Source: Nephrocerus scutellatus (lineage: Eukaryota; Arthropoda; Insecta; Diptera; Pipunculidae). From it: a DNA stretch of 64,000 bases. Shown one piece after another: positions 30,612 through 41,972 of this stretch. The position numbers and the translations under genes were made by a program. Position 1 is the first letter of the stretch; each line of letters opens with the position of its first letter. Under the pieces are notes generated by a model. The model saw only the letters and a list, made by a program, of their open reading frames with translations, had not been told where the DNA came from and did no database searches. Where the stretch lies: positions 60,814,832-60,878,831 of the forward strand of contig OX352761.1 of the NCBI GenBank assembly GCA_947095585.1, written 5' to 3'.

Positions 30612-30868
30612 AGGATTTTCAAAATAAAACACAACACAGGTTAATTAATTTACAAATAACAACTTTAATGAACAACAATCAATTTAACACAAGTTCACAA
30701 TTTATAATGGTGATTACTTTAAATGTACACAAGAACACTTATGATACTAGTACTTCACAATAATTCTCTTAGGTTATAGCTTTATCACTTTACAAGAACT
30801 TTTACAAGTTCACTGGCTAAATTCCAAACAACTAATCATCCTACTTCGGCCTAACGTCTCTATTTATG
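30612..30868 (-). repeat. Possible LTR remnant, part 1
   Basis: Non-coding AT-rich sequence between the LINE and the 412-like element. Read on the - strand it has a TATA-like CATAAATAGAG start and ends TTTTATTTTGAAAATCC, like the R-U5 part of an LTR. Its other half may be 37,621-38,047. No internal region is present, so it would be a solo LTR. This is a tentative reading. Confidence 0.35.
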
Positions 30869-31555
30869 TGTAGTGTACCAACGCATGCGTCACATCGATA
30901 CATGCACCCTACCAATTAACAATAAAACATTTCAATGCCAATACCATACAGTCATCACTACATAGTCTAAGAATAGTCGTAAGATACAAAGTATTAAACA
31001 ATAAAATTGTTGCATTGTACAATACAAATATCACTACACAGCTCGCACAAGCATTATATGAACAGAGAGTTCACCATTAGGGTGACTCACTAATAAATGT
31101 CACCTAGCCAATTATAATCAATAGTTTATGACTCTGTGCGCTACCTCTACAAAGTAGGTCAAGCGCACCGAAATCAAATGTAGAGCAATTGTGTTACTTT
31201 GTTTTAATACAAACTCTTTGTTACTTCCTATCCTGACCAAAAGAATCTATGTTAGAATTTAAGTATAAAAGGGCCAGCTATTTGAATAAAATATTCAGAA
31301 TTAATTTATCAATCAAACTCATCGGCATTTTAATTCTCTGCGATCTTCTGCTTTTGCTTCTTGCAAATAAAGCAATAGAAGATAGGACTAGGCGCAACTA
31401 ATGCGAGTCCTAAACTCTGCTTAAATAATCTTCGTTGCTTGCCAGGATCTCTTGTTATCCTTTTTAATTTTTGAAAGCATAAAGCTTATACATATATATA
31501 TAGCAGTAAAAGTTATACCCTGCATATTACACACCAGTTAGGCCAACCTTATTAC
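30869..31555 (+). repeat. 412/mdg1-like 5' LTR (687 bp)
   Basis: It starts TGTAGTGTACCAACGCATGC and ends CCAACCTTATTAC. A TATA box (GTATAAAAGGGCC) is at about 31,264-31,276. An ATTCAG start-site-like motif lies about 25 bp downstream, which marks the U3/R boundary. An AATAAA is near 31,369. Confidence 0.88.
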
Positions 31556-31556
31556 G

Positions 31557-31572
31557 TGGCGATCCTGCGGAC
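31557..31572 (+). promoter_or_regulatory. Primer binding site
   Basis: TGGCGATCCTGCGGAC follows the 5' LTR after one base. The TGGCGA start fits a tRNA 3' end; I cannot name the tRNA. Its inner part GATCCTGCGGAC is repeated three more times downstream. Confidence 0.65.
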
Positions 31573-31710
31573 CGAATCCTAGAAAATCCTAGAAGACAGC
31601 AGTCAACAAAAAGAAGATCCTGCGGACCGAATCAGGAACAAGAAAAATCCAGATCCTACGGACTGAACAATAAAGAATAGAACGAATCCAGATCCTGCGG
31701 ACTGAATCAA
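31561..31710 (+). repeat. Four repeats of GATCCTGCGGACYGAAT in the leader
   Basis: The motif GATCCTGCGGACCGAAT starts at about 31,561 and 31,616. GATCCTACGGACTGAA is at about 31,652 and GATCCTGCGGACTGAAT at about 31,691. The first overlaps the primer binding site. Their function is unknown. Confidence 0.75.
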
Positions 31711-32269
31711 GAAATTGCATCGACATAGAACACAAACTCTAGAAGAAGATATCCAGATCCTGAACAAATTCTGACGAAATCTGCGATCCTACTATCATGC
31801 GATCATGCAGCCATTGATTATCTCTAGTCTGATCTAAAACACAGACAACATTTTTTTTATTTTCAAACACAAAAACTAAAAGTACAAACAAATATGCAAA
31901 ACATACAAAAATATGATGCGGATAAAAATTCAAAAGAACTGGACCTTAGGCCCGAAAAAAAAACAATTTCTACAGTATTTAAAAAAAATTATGACTAGAT
32001 ACACATTCTCAATATCAACCAATAACATGGAAACAACATTCAACAACCCCGGCATCGTTTTATAAAAGAAGAAAACAATTAAAGCTGAAAGGTAATAAAC
32101 AACTGAAATCATTGAAACATGGAAATCTTGTTATGTTAATTCTTGTTATATATATACCTTGTATTAGAAAAATAAAAAAAAAATTAAGCTAGAATAATAT
32201 TAAATTCATCAACTAAAAATTTTTTTTTGATCAATTTTACTACATAAATTTTGAGACATAAATCTAAGA

Positions 32270-33189
32270 ATGACGACTTTTAGCCTATATATAGCTATGA
32301 AAGCTATACCAACCTTTTCAGGAAACTACAAAGAACTAGATAGTTTTCTAAAAACAATTGAACTCATAGATAAACCACTAACACCGACCGCTAAACCAGA
32401 CCTTTTAGAATTCATATACCACATTAAATTAAGCAATAACTTAAAAACAGCATTAATTTCACAGCCTGACTCACTTGACGAATTGAACAAACAATTAAAA
32501 GAAAAATACAAACAACAATACCACAAATCCACACATCATTAGCAAATATATCACAAAGAAACCAATCAGTCTCAGTATTCAAAGACAAAATTCTCACACT
32601 TATTTCAGACCTCAACAAATTACAGATAAACGATTTAGACAGTTCTGTTACAGCAACAGAAAAAACCATAATAACAAAAATGAATGACCAATACGCCCTC
32701 AACATATTTAAAAACGGACTGAAAGACACTCTTAAAACTACAATTTACGCCGCACAACCAAAGACGTTGACTGAAGCTTCAAACTTAGCCATCGAAATAG
32801 AAAAAGAACAGTCAAACAACGTTATGCACTTTAATTCAAACCGACCTAGAAATTTTAATTATCAACAAAACTCATTTCATAACACCAGAACCGACGACAA
32901 CAACAGAAGGTCATACAACAATAACACGATGCATCAGAATAATACTCGATACAATAACAAACATACACACCAAAATAATAACAGATATAACAACAACAAT
33001 GAATACCGGCAACCCAGAAACAATTACAACGGTCAACACTACAGGCACCAGCGCAATGGCAATGACCATCGAAACAACTCGAATTTCAGACAACGACCAA
33101 ATCACCATGTAAGAACTATACATAACGATAATCAACAGGGAAACGAGCAAGGCTCGGGGTACGTGTTTTCCCCAGACAGCCAAGAATAA
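32270..33189 (+). pseudogene. 412/mdg1-like gag with one frameshift
   Basis: ATG at 32,270. The N-terminal capsid region (AIPTFSGNYKELDSFLK, LDELNKQLKEKYK) runs to about 32,540. There the frame is lost; it resumes in another frame before 32,680 (DQYALNIFKNGLKDTLK, TLTEASNLAIEIEKEQ). The C-terminal 100 residues are extremely asparagine-, arginine- and histidine-rich, and no CCHC zinc knuckle is present. RNA binding by this basic tail is the likely substitute, as known for related fly elements. The frame ends at 33,189, 60 bp before the protease ATG-containing frame. Confidence 0.8.
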
Positions 33190-33251
33190 ATATATACAGA
33201 ATATCAAATGACAACACAAATTATGTCATAATAAAAAGCAGAGACAAAACA

Positions 33252-34229
33252 ATGACTTTTCTAATAGACACCGGAGCTGATATCTCCCTATGTAAAGTAT
33301 CGAAAAATGTATTAAATGAACGATACTACCCGGAAGAAAAATGCAAATTGACTGGTATAACGAACGAAGAAATATACTCATGCAGAATAATAGAACTAAA
33401 AATGACAACTGGTGATATAGAATGCACCCACGATTTTCAATTGGTAGACGAAAAATTCCCAAAAGATACCGACGGAATATTAGGTAGAGATTTCCTAAAA
33501 CGTTTTTTTAGCAAGATAGACTATGAAACATTCACTTTCCAGATCAACGACACAAACTTCGTGCTACCTATGCACACCAAGTCACTCCAAACTCTGAAAA
33601 TAAAAATTCCCCCTAGAACCGAAATTATTCAACCAAAAAAACTTGATCTAAAAGAAGATACAGTTATACTCAATAAAGAATTAGTACAAGGCGTTTTTAT
33701 TAGCAACTCTATTGCATCAGGCATGACACACATAAAAATCCTAAACACAAATAACACAGACATTACATTAGAACACATTAAAATAGAGACGACACCACTT
33801 AATGACTATGACATACTAATATACGAAACACAAAATGTTTCAAAAGAAAAACGAATACAACAAATAATAAATTCTTTAAAAATCGACAGTAATGACGAAC
33901 AATCAAAACTTTCACTAATAAATATAATTAGACAATACCATCAGGTATTCCATTTAGAAAATGAACCTCTAACAGTAAATAATTTTTACACACAAAAAAT
34001 CTCAACTCATGACAATACCCCAGTATATATCAAAAACTACAGATTACCCCATTCAAACATAGAAGCCATAAATGAGCAAGTAAACAAAATGCTCAAAGAT
34101 AAAATTATAGAACCATCAGTAAGCCCATATAACTCACCTCTTCTCTTAGTCAAAGAAAAACTGTTCCGACAAAAAGAAATGGAGAGTAGTAGTAGATTTT
34201 CGAAAATTGAACGACAAGATAGTAAATGA
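33252..34229 (+). pseudogene. 412/mdg1-like pol: protease and RT N-terminus
   Basis: The aspartic protease active site LIDTGADISLCK lies at the very start, and GILGRDFLKRF follows about 70 residues later. The RT finger region (YRLPHSNIEAINEQVNKML, IIEPSVSPYNSPLLLV) follows. A frameshift near 34,165 ends the useful frame; the last 20 or so codons to 34,229 are out of frame. Expression probably needed ribosomal frameshifting from gag, because the first ATG lies only a few residues before the active site. Confidence 0.82.
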
Positions 34230-36312
34230 CAAATTCCCATTAACGAGACTAGAGGACATCTTAGACAAATTAGGCAGAGCCAAATGGTTTTCGACTTTAG
34301 ACATGACTAGTTCCTTTCACCAAATTAACCTAGATAAAGATTCAAGACCCTTAACAGCCTTTTCTACATCAAACGGACACTACCAATTCAAAAGACTACC
34401 CTTTGAACTAAAAATTTCATCAAATAGCTTTCAAAGAATGTTAACTATAGCACTTTCTGGCCTAGAATCACAAGCATTTCTATATGTAGATGACATAATC
34501 ATCTACGGATGCAGTCTAAACCACCACAATGAAAATTTGATTAGAGTACTAGATAGATTGAAACACTACAATTTAAAACTTAACCCAGACAAATGTTGTT
34601 TTTTACGACCAGAAGTAGTGTATCTTGGTCATCTAATCACCAAGGACGGCGTACAAACAGACCCCGCCAAATTCAAAACAATCAATGAATACCCCATACC
34701 AAAAAACGCAGACGACACAAGAAGATTCATAGCATTTTGTAACTATTACCGACGTTTCATACCAAATTTTGCAGACATAGCAAAAGACTTAAACGTATTA
34801 CTAAAAAAGAACACAAAATTCAACTGGACACCAGAATGTCAAACCGCATTTAATACACTCAAAGAAAAGCTCATTAACCCACCAATTCTGCAATACCCAA
34901 ACTTCGATAAACCATTCATTTTAACAACTGACGCCTCAAATTTTGCTTTAGGTGCAGTACTTTCACAAGGCGAAATTGGCAAAGACCTACCTATATCGTA
35001 TGCCAGTAAGTCACTGCAAAAACACGACCTAAACAAACCCGTCATTGAGAAAGCACTCCTTGCAATACATTGGAGTATAAACTTTTTTAAACCATACCTA
35101 TACGGTAGAAGATTTACTGTAGTCACGGACCACAGACCTTTGGTATCACTGTTTACGCACAGTAACCCATCATCAAAAATGACAAGAATACGATTAGACT
35201 TATGTGACTATAATTTTGAAATAGTCTACAAACAAGGAAAATTGAACACGAACGCGGATGCATTATCGCGAATACAACTAGACTCGGATATATTAAAGGA
35301 GATGATACCGCATAAAATAGATGAAAAAGCCAAGAAAGCATTAATAATTACAAGGGGAATGACCAAAAACGATAAGAAAGAGGATAGTACGGAGAAATGC
35401 AGCTCTCAACAGAAGTCTGATCAACTTCAAATGTGGGAATGCACATCCATAAATGAGATAAAGAACATGAGGAAATTAAAATTTAATGTCGACAAAAATA
35501 TAAAAAACTGCAGAATAAGTATTGAAAATAATTATGTACACGTAAGTTGCAGCGATAAATCAGCGAATCCAGATTCGACTCTGAGAAAGCTTGCACAAAG
35601 AATGGAAAAAGAAAATATTAAAAACCTAGCGCTAGGATATGACGATAATATATTTAAAGTGTACACAAAAGAAGAATTAAAGAAAGCATATGCAAATATA
35701 AAGATAAATAACAGAAATCCTCATCTGAACATACTAATATATATCGCCCCCATACAAGTAAATGATGATTTAACAAAGTACAAATTAATTGACGAATTTC
35801 ATAATTCGACACATGGCGGACATCTCGGAGTCAGAAAAACCATTATAAAACTAAAACAAAGATACAACTGGAAAAACTTGGCTCAAATGGTCAAGAAATT
35901 CATAACCAATTGCGAACTCTGTGCCAGAAATAAACAGACACAACACACAAAAGAACCTCTGACAGTTACAGACACTCCTAACACTAGTTTTGAAATAGTA
36001 TCTATAGACACAGTAGGACCATTAAGAATATCAAACGGTTTTAGATATATTCTGACAATGCAGTGCGAACTTACAAAATTCGTTCTTGCATACCCAATGA
36101 CATCTAAAGACGCAATCTCAACAGCAAAAACAATAGTTGAACAGTTTATTCTAAAATACGGACACTTTAAGATACTCAAATCGGACAACGGGACAGAATT
36201 TAGTAACGAACTATTAAGAAACATATGTTTCACATATAACAAAATGCTTAGTGCTGGAAATAAAACAAACATTTTCCACACCATACCATCATCAGACAAT
36301 AGGAGCACTTGA
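34207..36312 (+). pseudogene. 412/mdg1-like pol: RT, RNase H and most of integrase
   Basis: RT palm motifs: FSTLDMTSSFHQI and the catalytic FLYVDDIIIYG (about 34,478-34,510). RNase H: TTDASNFALGAVLSQG and VTDHRPLVSL. Integrase: zinc region with HGGHLGVRK and CELCARNKQ (about 35,810-35,935), first D in IDTVGPL and second D in KSDNGTEF. A frameshift near 36,245 ends this frame at 36,312. The E of the DDE triad (GALERNHRVLNEF) is in the next frame for about 120 bp. Confidence 0.85.
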
Positions 36313-36366
36313 ACGTAACCACAGAGTACTAAACGAATTTTTACTGAACTTTGTAAATGACAATGA

Positions 36367-36813
36367 ATGGACAGATGGATACCATACTTTACATTCGCAT
36401 ACAACACAACTCCACATATCGACACAGGCTACATGCCATATGAACTTATATACGGCAAATTAGCAAGACTACCCTCAGACAAATTCGAAACCAATGACAA
36501 AATATACAATTTTGATGACTATACAAGCGAATTACGAGTAAGACTTAACACAGCACTAAAACGTGCAAAAGATTTAACAACAAAAGTCAAAATGAGAAGA
36601 TCAGCAAACAATAATGTAAATACCAATAAATTAAATGTAAATATAGGAGATCTAGTATTAGTTAAAGTTGAAAATATAAGAAAAAATCAAAGTCCATACA
36701 AAGGACCATATACAGTAATAGATAAGAAAGGTGTAAATACTACTATTAATCAAAATGGCATAATAACTGTACTACACAATAACCAATTAAAACCATACAA
36801 AGCACAAATTTAA
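36367..36813 (+). pseudogene. 412/mdg1-like integrase C-terminus
   Basis: The original frame is restored near 36,370 (WIPYFTFAYNTTPHIDTGY, MPYELIYGKLARLPS), so two nearby frameshifts compensate. The C-terminal domain carries GDLVLVKVENIRKNQSPYKG and ends at 36,813. The 3' LTR begins 119 bp later with no further gene. Confidence 0.8.
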
Positions 36814-36931
36814 CATTATAAACTATATCTATATTTTAAGTAAAATTAATGACTAGATGTAACCTTAGTATTCATCCAAAATTTTTCTTTTTATAATAAA
36901 ATAAAAAAAATTTTCAATGAAAGGGTGAGGG

Positions 36932-37620
36932 TGTAGTGTACCAACGCATGCGTCACATCGATACATGCACCCTACCAATTAACAATAAAACATTTCAATG
37001 CCAATACCATACAGTCATCACTACATAGTCTAAGAATAGTCGTAAGATACAAAGTATTAAACAATAAAATTGTTGCATTGTACAATACAAATATCACTAC
37101 ACAGCTCGCACAAGCATTATATGAACAGAGAGTTCACCATTAGGGTGACTCACTAATAAATGTCACCTAGGCAATTATAATCAATAGTTTATGACTCTGT
37201 GCGCTACCTCTACAAAGTAGGTCAAGCGCACCGAAATCAAATGTAGAGCAATAGTGTTACTTTGTTTTAATACAAACTCTTTGTTACTTCCTATCCTGAC
37301 CATAAGAATCTATGTTAGAATTTAAGTATAAAAGGGCCAGATATTTGAATAAAAGATTCAGAATTAATTTATCAATCAAACTCATCGGCATTTTAATTCT
37401 CTGCGATCTTCTGCTTTTGCTTCTTGCAAATAAAGCAATAGAAGATAGGACTAGGCGCAACTAATGCGAGTCCTAAACTCTGCTTAAATAATCTTCGTTG
37501 CTTGCCAGGATCTCTTGTTATCCTTTTTAATTTTTGAAAGCATAAAGCTTATACATATATATATATAGCAGTAAAAGTTATACCCTGCATATTACACACC
37601 AGTTAGGCCAACCTTATTAC
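36932..37620 (+). repeat. 412/mdg1-like 3' LTR (689 bp)
   Basis: It is preceded by the polypurine tract AAAGGGTGAGGG (36,920-36,931). It matches the 5' LTR closely, with two extra bases in a TA run near 37,560. Confidence 0.88.
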
Positions 37621-38047
37621 AATACTCAATCATAAGCTTCCGGAAACTTCTAATATTGTAGACAGAAATATCCAGAAAATTGGACCCTTATTCCCTCATT
37701 TACAACTAACGACACTTATATGTAATGAGTCATCTTCTAAAAGTAGACTTCATGTTCAATCATGTTCTTTTACAAAAACCGGGCAAGCCGCACAAACCGG
37801 TTTGACTACTTGTTTGACCAGTACACAATGATTCAAACTTGAAGGCGGTTACATTTCAAATAATCTAATAGTCATAGCCTAAAAGTATGCTTTATATTTT
37901 AAGTATGCAGTATTCTCTTAATTCTAATTGTAGTATTTATTCTTGGTACATTGCGATTTATCTAGGATTCGAACCAACTACTCTACTTTATTTACATTGC
38001 GATTTATCTTAGGATTCTAATTCTATTATATGCGCTACTAACTACTT
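37621..38047 (-). repeat. Possible LTR remnant, part 2
   Basis: Non-coding sequence between the 412-like 3' LTR and the LINE. It contains two copies of ACATTGCGATTTATCT at about 37,948 and 37,993. It may be the U3 part of the same solo LTR as 30,612-30,868. This remains a guess. Confidence 0.3.
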
Positions 38048-39488
38048 TTCGTAATAATACGAAGTTGTTTGAGTTTCACATGAGAGGTGGAAGGACGTTC
38101 CTCAAACTTATATGAGAAGCTGAAAGTGCTGTCGTCAGCGAAAGAGTGAATTGGATTAGAAGTCACAGATAAGAGATCATTAATAAAAATTAGAAAGAGT
38201 GTCGGAAACAGAGCAGAGCCCTGGGGAACGCTAGCATTTATGTGGTGTACTTCAGACTTGAAACCGTCCAAAACAACTTTAAAGCGGCCCAAAAGATAGC
38301 TTCTAATCCAATTAAGCAGTTTATTATCGACACCATTAACACGCATTTTTGACAAAAGAGCTTGATGCCAAACTCTGTCAAATGCTTTGGAAGTATCGAG
38401 TGCAACAGCTTTGCTTTCACCAAATTGATGCAAAGACCGGTTCCACTGTTCGGTGAGATATACCATCAAATCACCAGTGGAACGTTACCCACGAAATCCG
38501 TACTGCCGGTCACTAAGGATTTCATTGGTTTCAAGATATTTCATGAGCTGAAAATTGATCAGCGTTTTCATGACGTTGGAAAGAATGGATGTAAGTGCTA
38601 TGGGTCGGTACGAAGAAGGAGACGACGTCTCACCTTTTTTGGGTATGGACTGGACAAATGCTGTTTTCCAACTTCTCGGGAAGAGTTCAGAAGAATAGGA
38701 TATATGGAAAAGCTTACGCAATGGTAATGCCAGCTTGGAAGAACACCCCTTCAGAACTAATGGGGAAATACCATCTGGCCCAGCGGATTTGTGAATGTTG
38801 AGATCGTTTAAAACTCTAGCAACTGCTCGAGTACGAATGAAGATCTGTCCCATAGAGTGTTCAATACTCGGGGGTGCACAATCTGGAAGCGTGGAGCTAG
38901 CTGCAAAATGTGCAGCAAACAGATTGGCTTTGTCTCTAATCCTAGAAGCCTCTTTACAGCTCAAGTCGTACCATCCATCACCCTTTGGTTTGATTGAATT
39001 ATCCCTGAAAAGGATAAACTTTCTCATACCAATAAGAATGATGTTTGTGATTGCATCAGCGGCGACATCCACGTTGCTATCGCGAAACAATAGCGACCAG
39101 TTAAATCTCCCAAAGAAGTTGTTAAGGCCGTCCCAATTGGCTTTCTCGTATTGCCATACTGTTTTTTGGGAGTTTTTTCTCTAACTGCGTGGTTTATTGA
39201 CGAGAAATTAGCTGATACAACACAATGGTCAGACGAGCCTAGAGGCGATAATACATTGACGGAGTAATTAACTGGACGAGAGGTAAGGTACAAGTCAAGG
39301 GTGTTTGCGGAATGATTTTCAATGTCAGGTATTCTTGTAGGCTCATTTACAAGCTGAGTAAGGTGATTTACCTCTGGGAACAACTCAACATCCCTTCCTA
39401 CGGGTGTTGTCTAGCCAGAATTGTGTACATTGAAATCGCCCGCAATAATGATTTCAGTGTTATCATCATTTGTGACAATTCTTGCAAT
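38048..39488 (-). pseudogene. Jockey/CR1-like LINE: endonuclease C-terminus and reverse transcriptase
   Basis: Right to left: the endonuclease end (QLVNEPTRIPDIENHSANTL, SSDHCVVSANF, about 39,383-39,200). The RT linker and fingers follow (about 39,090-38,485; HKSAGPDGISPLVLK, IPKKGETSSPSSYRPIALTS, EILSDRQYGFRG). The palm comes last (about 38,469-38,050; ALDTSKAFDRVWH, SVPQGSALFPTLFLIFINDL and the catalytic FADDSTF). Reading frames break near 39,050 and 38,480. The RT thumb continues at 30,604 on the other side of the LTR element insertions. Apart from those breaks the motifs are well kept. Confidence 0.82.
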
Positions 39489-39790
39489 TTTTTTTTTTAT
39501 AATTCGCGCACGCTTCAAGGGGTTCGCACCCTTATAACGCTCGGCTATATGCTTGGCACAGCGTGGGCGTTAAGGAAGAGGAGATGTCTATGAGATTGTG
39601 TTTTGAATGCCTGTGGATCATAGTGATGTGGGAAGACAGAGCTTGGCAGAGCATTCCACATACGTGTTGTACGGCTGAAGAACGAATCCCTGAATTTAAC
39701 TGTACGTCCGAAGATGGGCTTGAGGGTAAACTGATGAGCATTTAGAGCGCCACGAGTATTGCGGTTGAACTCAAGGAGATGTGGCATGCA
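39489..39790 (-). mobile_element. 3' tail of a second copy of the same LINE family
   Basis: It repeats the C-terminal tail (FNRNTRGALNAHQFTLKP, MWNALPSSVFP) and ends at 39,489 with GCGCGAATTATAAAA on the - strand. It is inserted inside the endonuclease domain of the larger LINE copy in the same orientation. Confidence 0.75.
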
Positions 39791-40268
39791 GCTGGCTGAG
39801 TAAAATTGAGTCAGACAGTGCATCAAACTCGTGAAGATTTGAAACTCTGTCTAAGTTGGGGCTTCTATAAAGAAAGCAGTAGTGGATGTTGCGCCCCTGT
39901 ACCATTACTCTCAGCCATATGATTTTAAATTCCGCATTGGAACATTGGCTTAATTGAGGCAAAAGTCTGAACGCAACATCACTACGGACATAAATTGCGA
40001 GCCCACGTCGTGGGAAAAATAATAGCACTAAGCAATACCCAGGCAGATTTAAATCTGAAGTATCAGAATTCACAAATACCTGAGTTTTGCTTAGTGCCAG
40101 AATTGCTGGACTGTGGATATTTACATGTGTAAATACAGCGGAAAAAATCGTTCTCAGCCCACGTATGTTGCTGAGATCCACTCTGAAAACACACATAACT
40201 ACAACAAACAAACACACAAAACACAACTTACCGCTTCTTTTTACCGAATTGAGAAGAGAATGTCTCAA
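39791..40268 (-). pseudogene. LINE endonuclease N-terminal part
   Basis: An APE-type endonuclease start: SNIRGLRTIFSAVFTHVN, ILALSKTQVF (E/T-type motif degenerate), LPGYCLVL, RRGLAIYVRSDVAFRLL and CFLYRSPNLDRVSNLHEF. It is separated from the rest of the domain by the inserted LINE tail. The upstream boundary near 40,280 is probably close to the ORF2 start. Confidence 0.75.
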
Positions 40269-40631
40269 AATGGATTATTAACACAAATTGTCGCCAGTGT
40301 TAGTTATGCCTTCACGACAAAATTAGTTAAATAACCAAAAGAAACAAATACTCAAAATCCGTTATTCTTATAGCTAAAGAGTTAGATCATAAACAAAGTG
40401 CCGCATGAAAAACATACGACAGTTAAGTTTCACTAAGTTCTTTAGCTGTGCTGTTGAGGATGGGGCACACGGACACACACACTGCACTTTGCACTTGATG
40501 GAAGGCCGATCACGCGAACCATTGATTGATTTGCGCAAGCACACAACACGGCGCAGTTCTTTATTTTTTTTTAATTCGCGTGTGCTGGAGAGCAGCACGA
40601 CCGTACACAGCGGCGTTTGGGAGACAACTTG
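40269..40631. other. Possible LINE 5' leader, otherwise unassigned
   Basis: No gene is recognised. The segment 40,430-40,620 (CACACGGACACACACACTGC and following) has a higher GC content than its surroundings. It could be the 5' UTR of the LINE. Confidence 0.35.
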
Positions 40632-40980
40632 ACATTACACATGTGTATCTCTGATTGTCAACACTTTTTGTAAAAATTTGGTAGTGATGGGGTCCGGGGT
40701 CTGGGGGCGCCCATTCAAATTTTATAAAAAGAAATACCCGATTTCCTTCAAATTTTATACACATGTGTATCTCCGATGGACAACACTTTTTGTAAAATTT
40801 TTGGAATGATAGGGCCCTGATGCCCGAGCAGTTCCCATATAAATTTTTTAAGAAGTAACCCGATTTTCTTCAAATTTTAAACACCAGTGTATCTCCGATA
40901 TACAAAACTTTTTGTAAAATTTTTAGAGTGATGTGGCCCGAAAGGCCCGAGGAGTGCCCATATATATTTTTTTTTAAATC
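40632..40980 (-). repeat. DINE-1/Helentron-like minisatellite, minus orientation
   Basis: Three units in reverse orientation with ACATGTGTATCTCCGATGG, CAACACTTTTTGTAAAA and AACCCGATTTTCTTCAAATT. The termini are not seen. Confidence 0.65.
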
Positions 40981-41444
40981 AATCCTATTTAATCCGGTTA
41001 ATCCTTCCTCCTTCTTGGCGAGTCCTTTTGAGTCAAGTAAGGTCAAAAGTACGTTTTCGTTCATTTTACAGACTTTCATTTTTAACCCTTCTCCTGTTGA
41101 CCGAATGCATAAATATTGTGAGGTGGATTTGTAGAAAATTAATAGGGTTTGTCAAAAAAAAAATAACCAAGAGCATTTTTCGAAATAATCGCATTTGAAT
41201 ATAAACTTAAAATTTTTTTTAACAACGTTTGTATCAGTAATGATTTCAAAAATTAAAAAAATGTACATTGTTTGACCTTAAAAGTTTAATTTCCTTCAAA
41301 AAGACCAACAGTGACCTTGTAGCATAAGCATTCAAGAGTAACATGGTGTAAAGTGATGTAAGGTCAAAAGTACGTCCGATCGCATTTAAACGCTACGTAC
41401 ACCGCAGGGAGTGAAAATAGTCCCCCCTCCCATTAGATTTTTTT
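40981..41444. other. No recognisable feature
   Basis: AT-rich non-coding sequence. AGGTCAAAAGTACGT occurs twice (about 41,040 and 41,361), which hints at an old internal duplication. Confidence 0.5.
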
Positions 41445-41972
41445 TCACGAAATTACCCAAGGAATCACCCCTTTAGGTATTTGCCAACTTAACGGATAAC
41501 GGTATTTATCAGTGAAACTTTGTGTTGTTCGTCGGTACCGTCAATTTTAAATAACTTAATAGTTTTTTTGATACGTTTTTCTTCAAAAGAGTTTTGTGTG
41601 CTCTATTTCAATGTGTATGTTATAGTTTTTTAAGTGGTTGTACCCCTGTATATTTGGGTTGTACTTGTCGGATCCAGAGTTCGTTGGTCGGTCGGCGTTA
41701 ATTAAAAAATTATTTTTATTCGGTAATCGTTATAACGAATTTTCTTTATTTCGGTTTTATTCCTAACTTATATTTACTTACAATACTGATCGATTTTCTT
41801 CTACAATTGGAAACGTCCGCTTAAAAAGCACAAGGGCACTGTAGGACAACGAAAAATGAATTAAATTTAGTGTAAAGGTCCGCTTAAAAAAATGGAGGTT
41901 TGGGAACAACACGACTTTCTTTTACGGACGGGGCTGGAGTCTTTAGTAAATGTATATTAAATTTATTTTTTA
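41445..41972 (+). repeat. Dispersed repeat family B, copy 2 (without insertions)
   Basis: Same order as 28,316-29,700 but continuous across both insertion points: GGGTTGTACTTGTCGG at 41,657 where copy 1 has the MITE, and CAATACTGATCGATTTTC at 41,780 where copy 1 has the Helentron-like element. It ends with the family A-like segment TTTACGGACGGGGCTGG. Confidence 0.75.

Larger units (their letters stand above)
30869..37620 (+). mobile_element. 412/mdg1-like gypsy LTR retrotransposon without envelope
   Basis: A 6.75-kb element with LTRs of 687 and 689 bp that differ at about six places. It has a primer site, gag, protease, RT, RNase H, integrase and a polypurine tract. Only about 120 bp lie between the integrase stop and the 3' LTR, so there is no envelope gene. 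The TGTAGT LTR start and the Gag type suggest the 412/mdg1 group. Frameshifts in gag, in RT and twice in integrase inactivate it. The four bases at each flank do not match (TATG and AATA/ATAC), so no target duplication is visible. Confidence 0.88.

Noticed and set aside
36814..36931. Envelope gene in the 412/mdg1-like element
   Set aside because: Only about 120 bp lie between the integrase stop and the 3' LTR, with no open frame.
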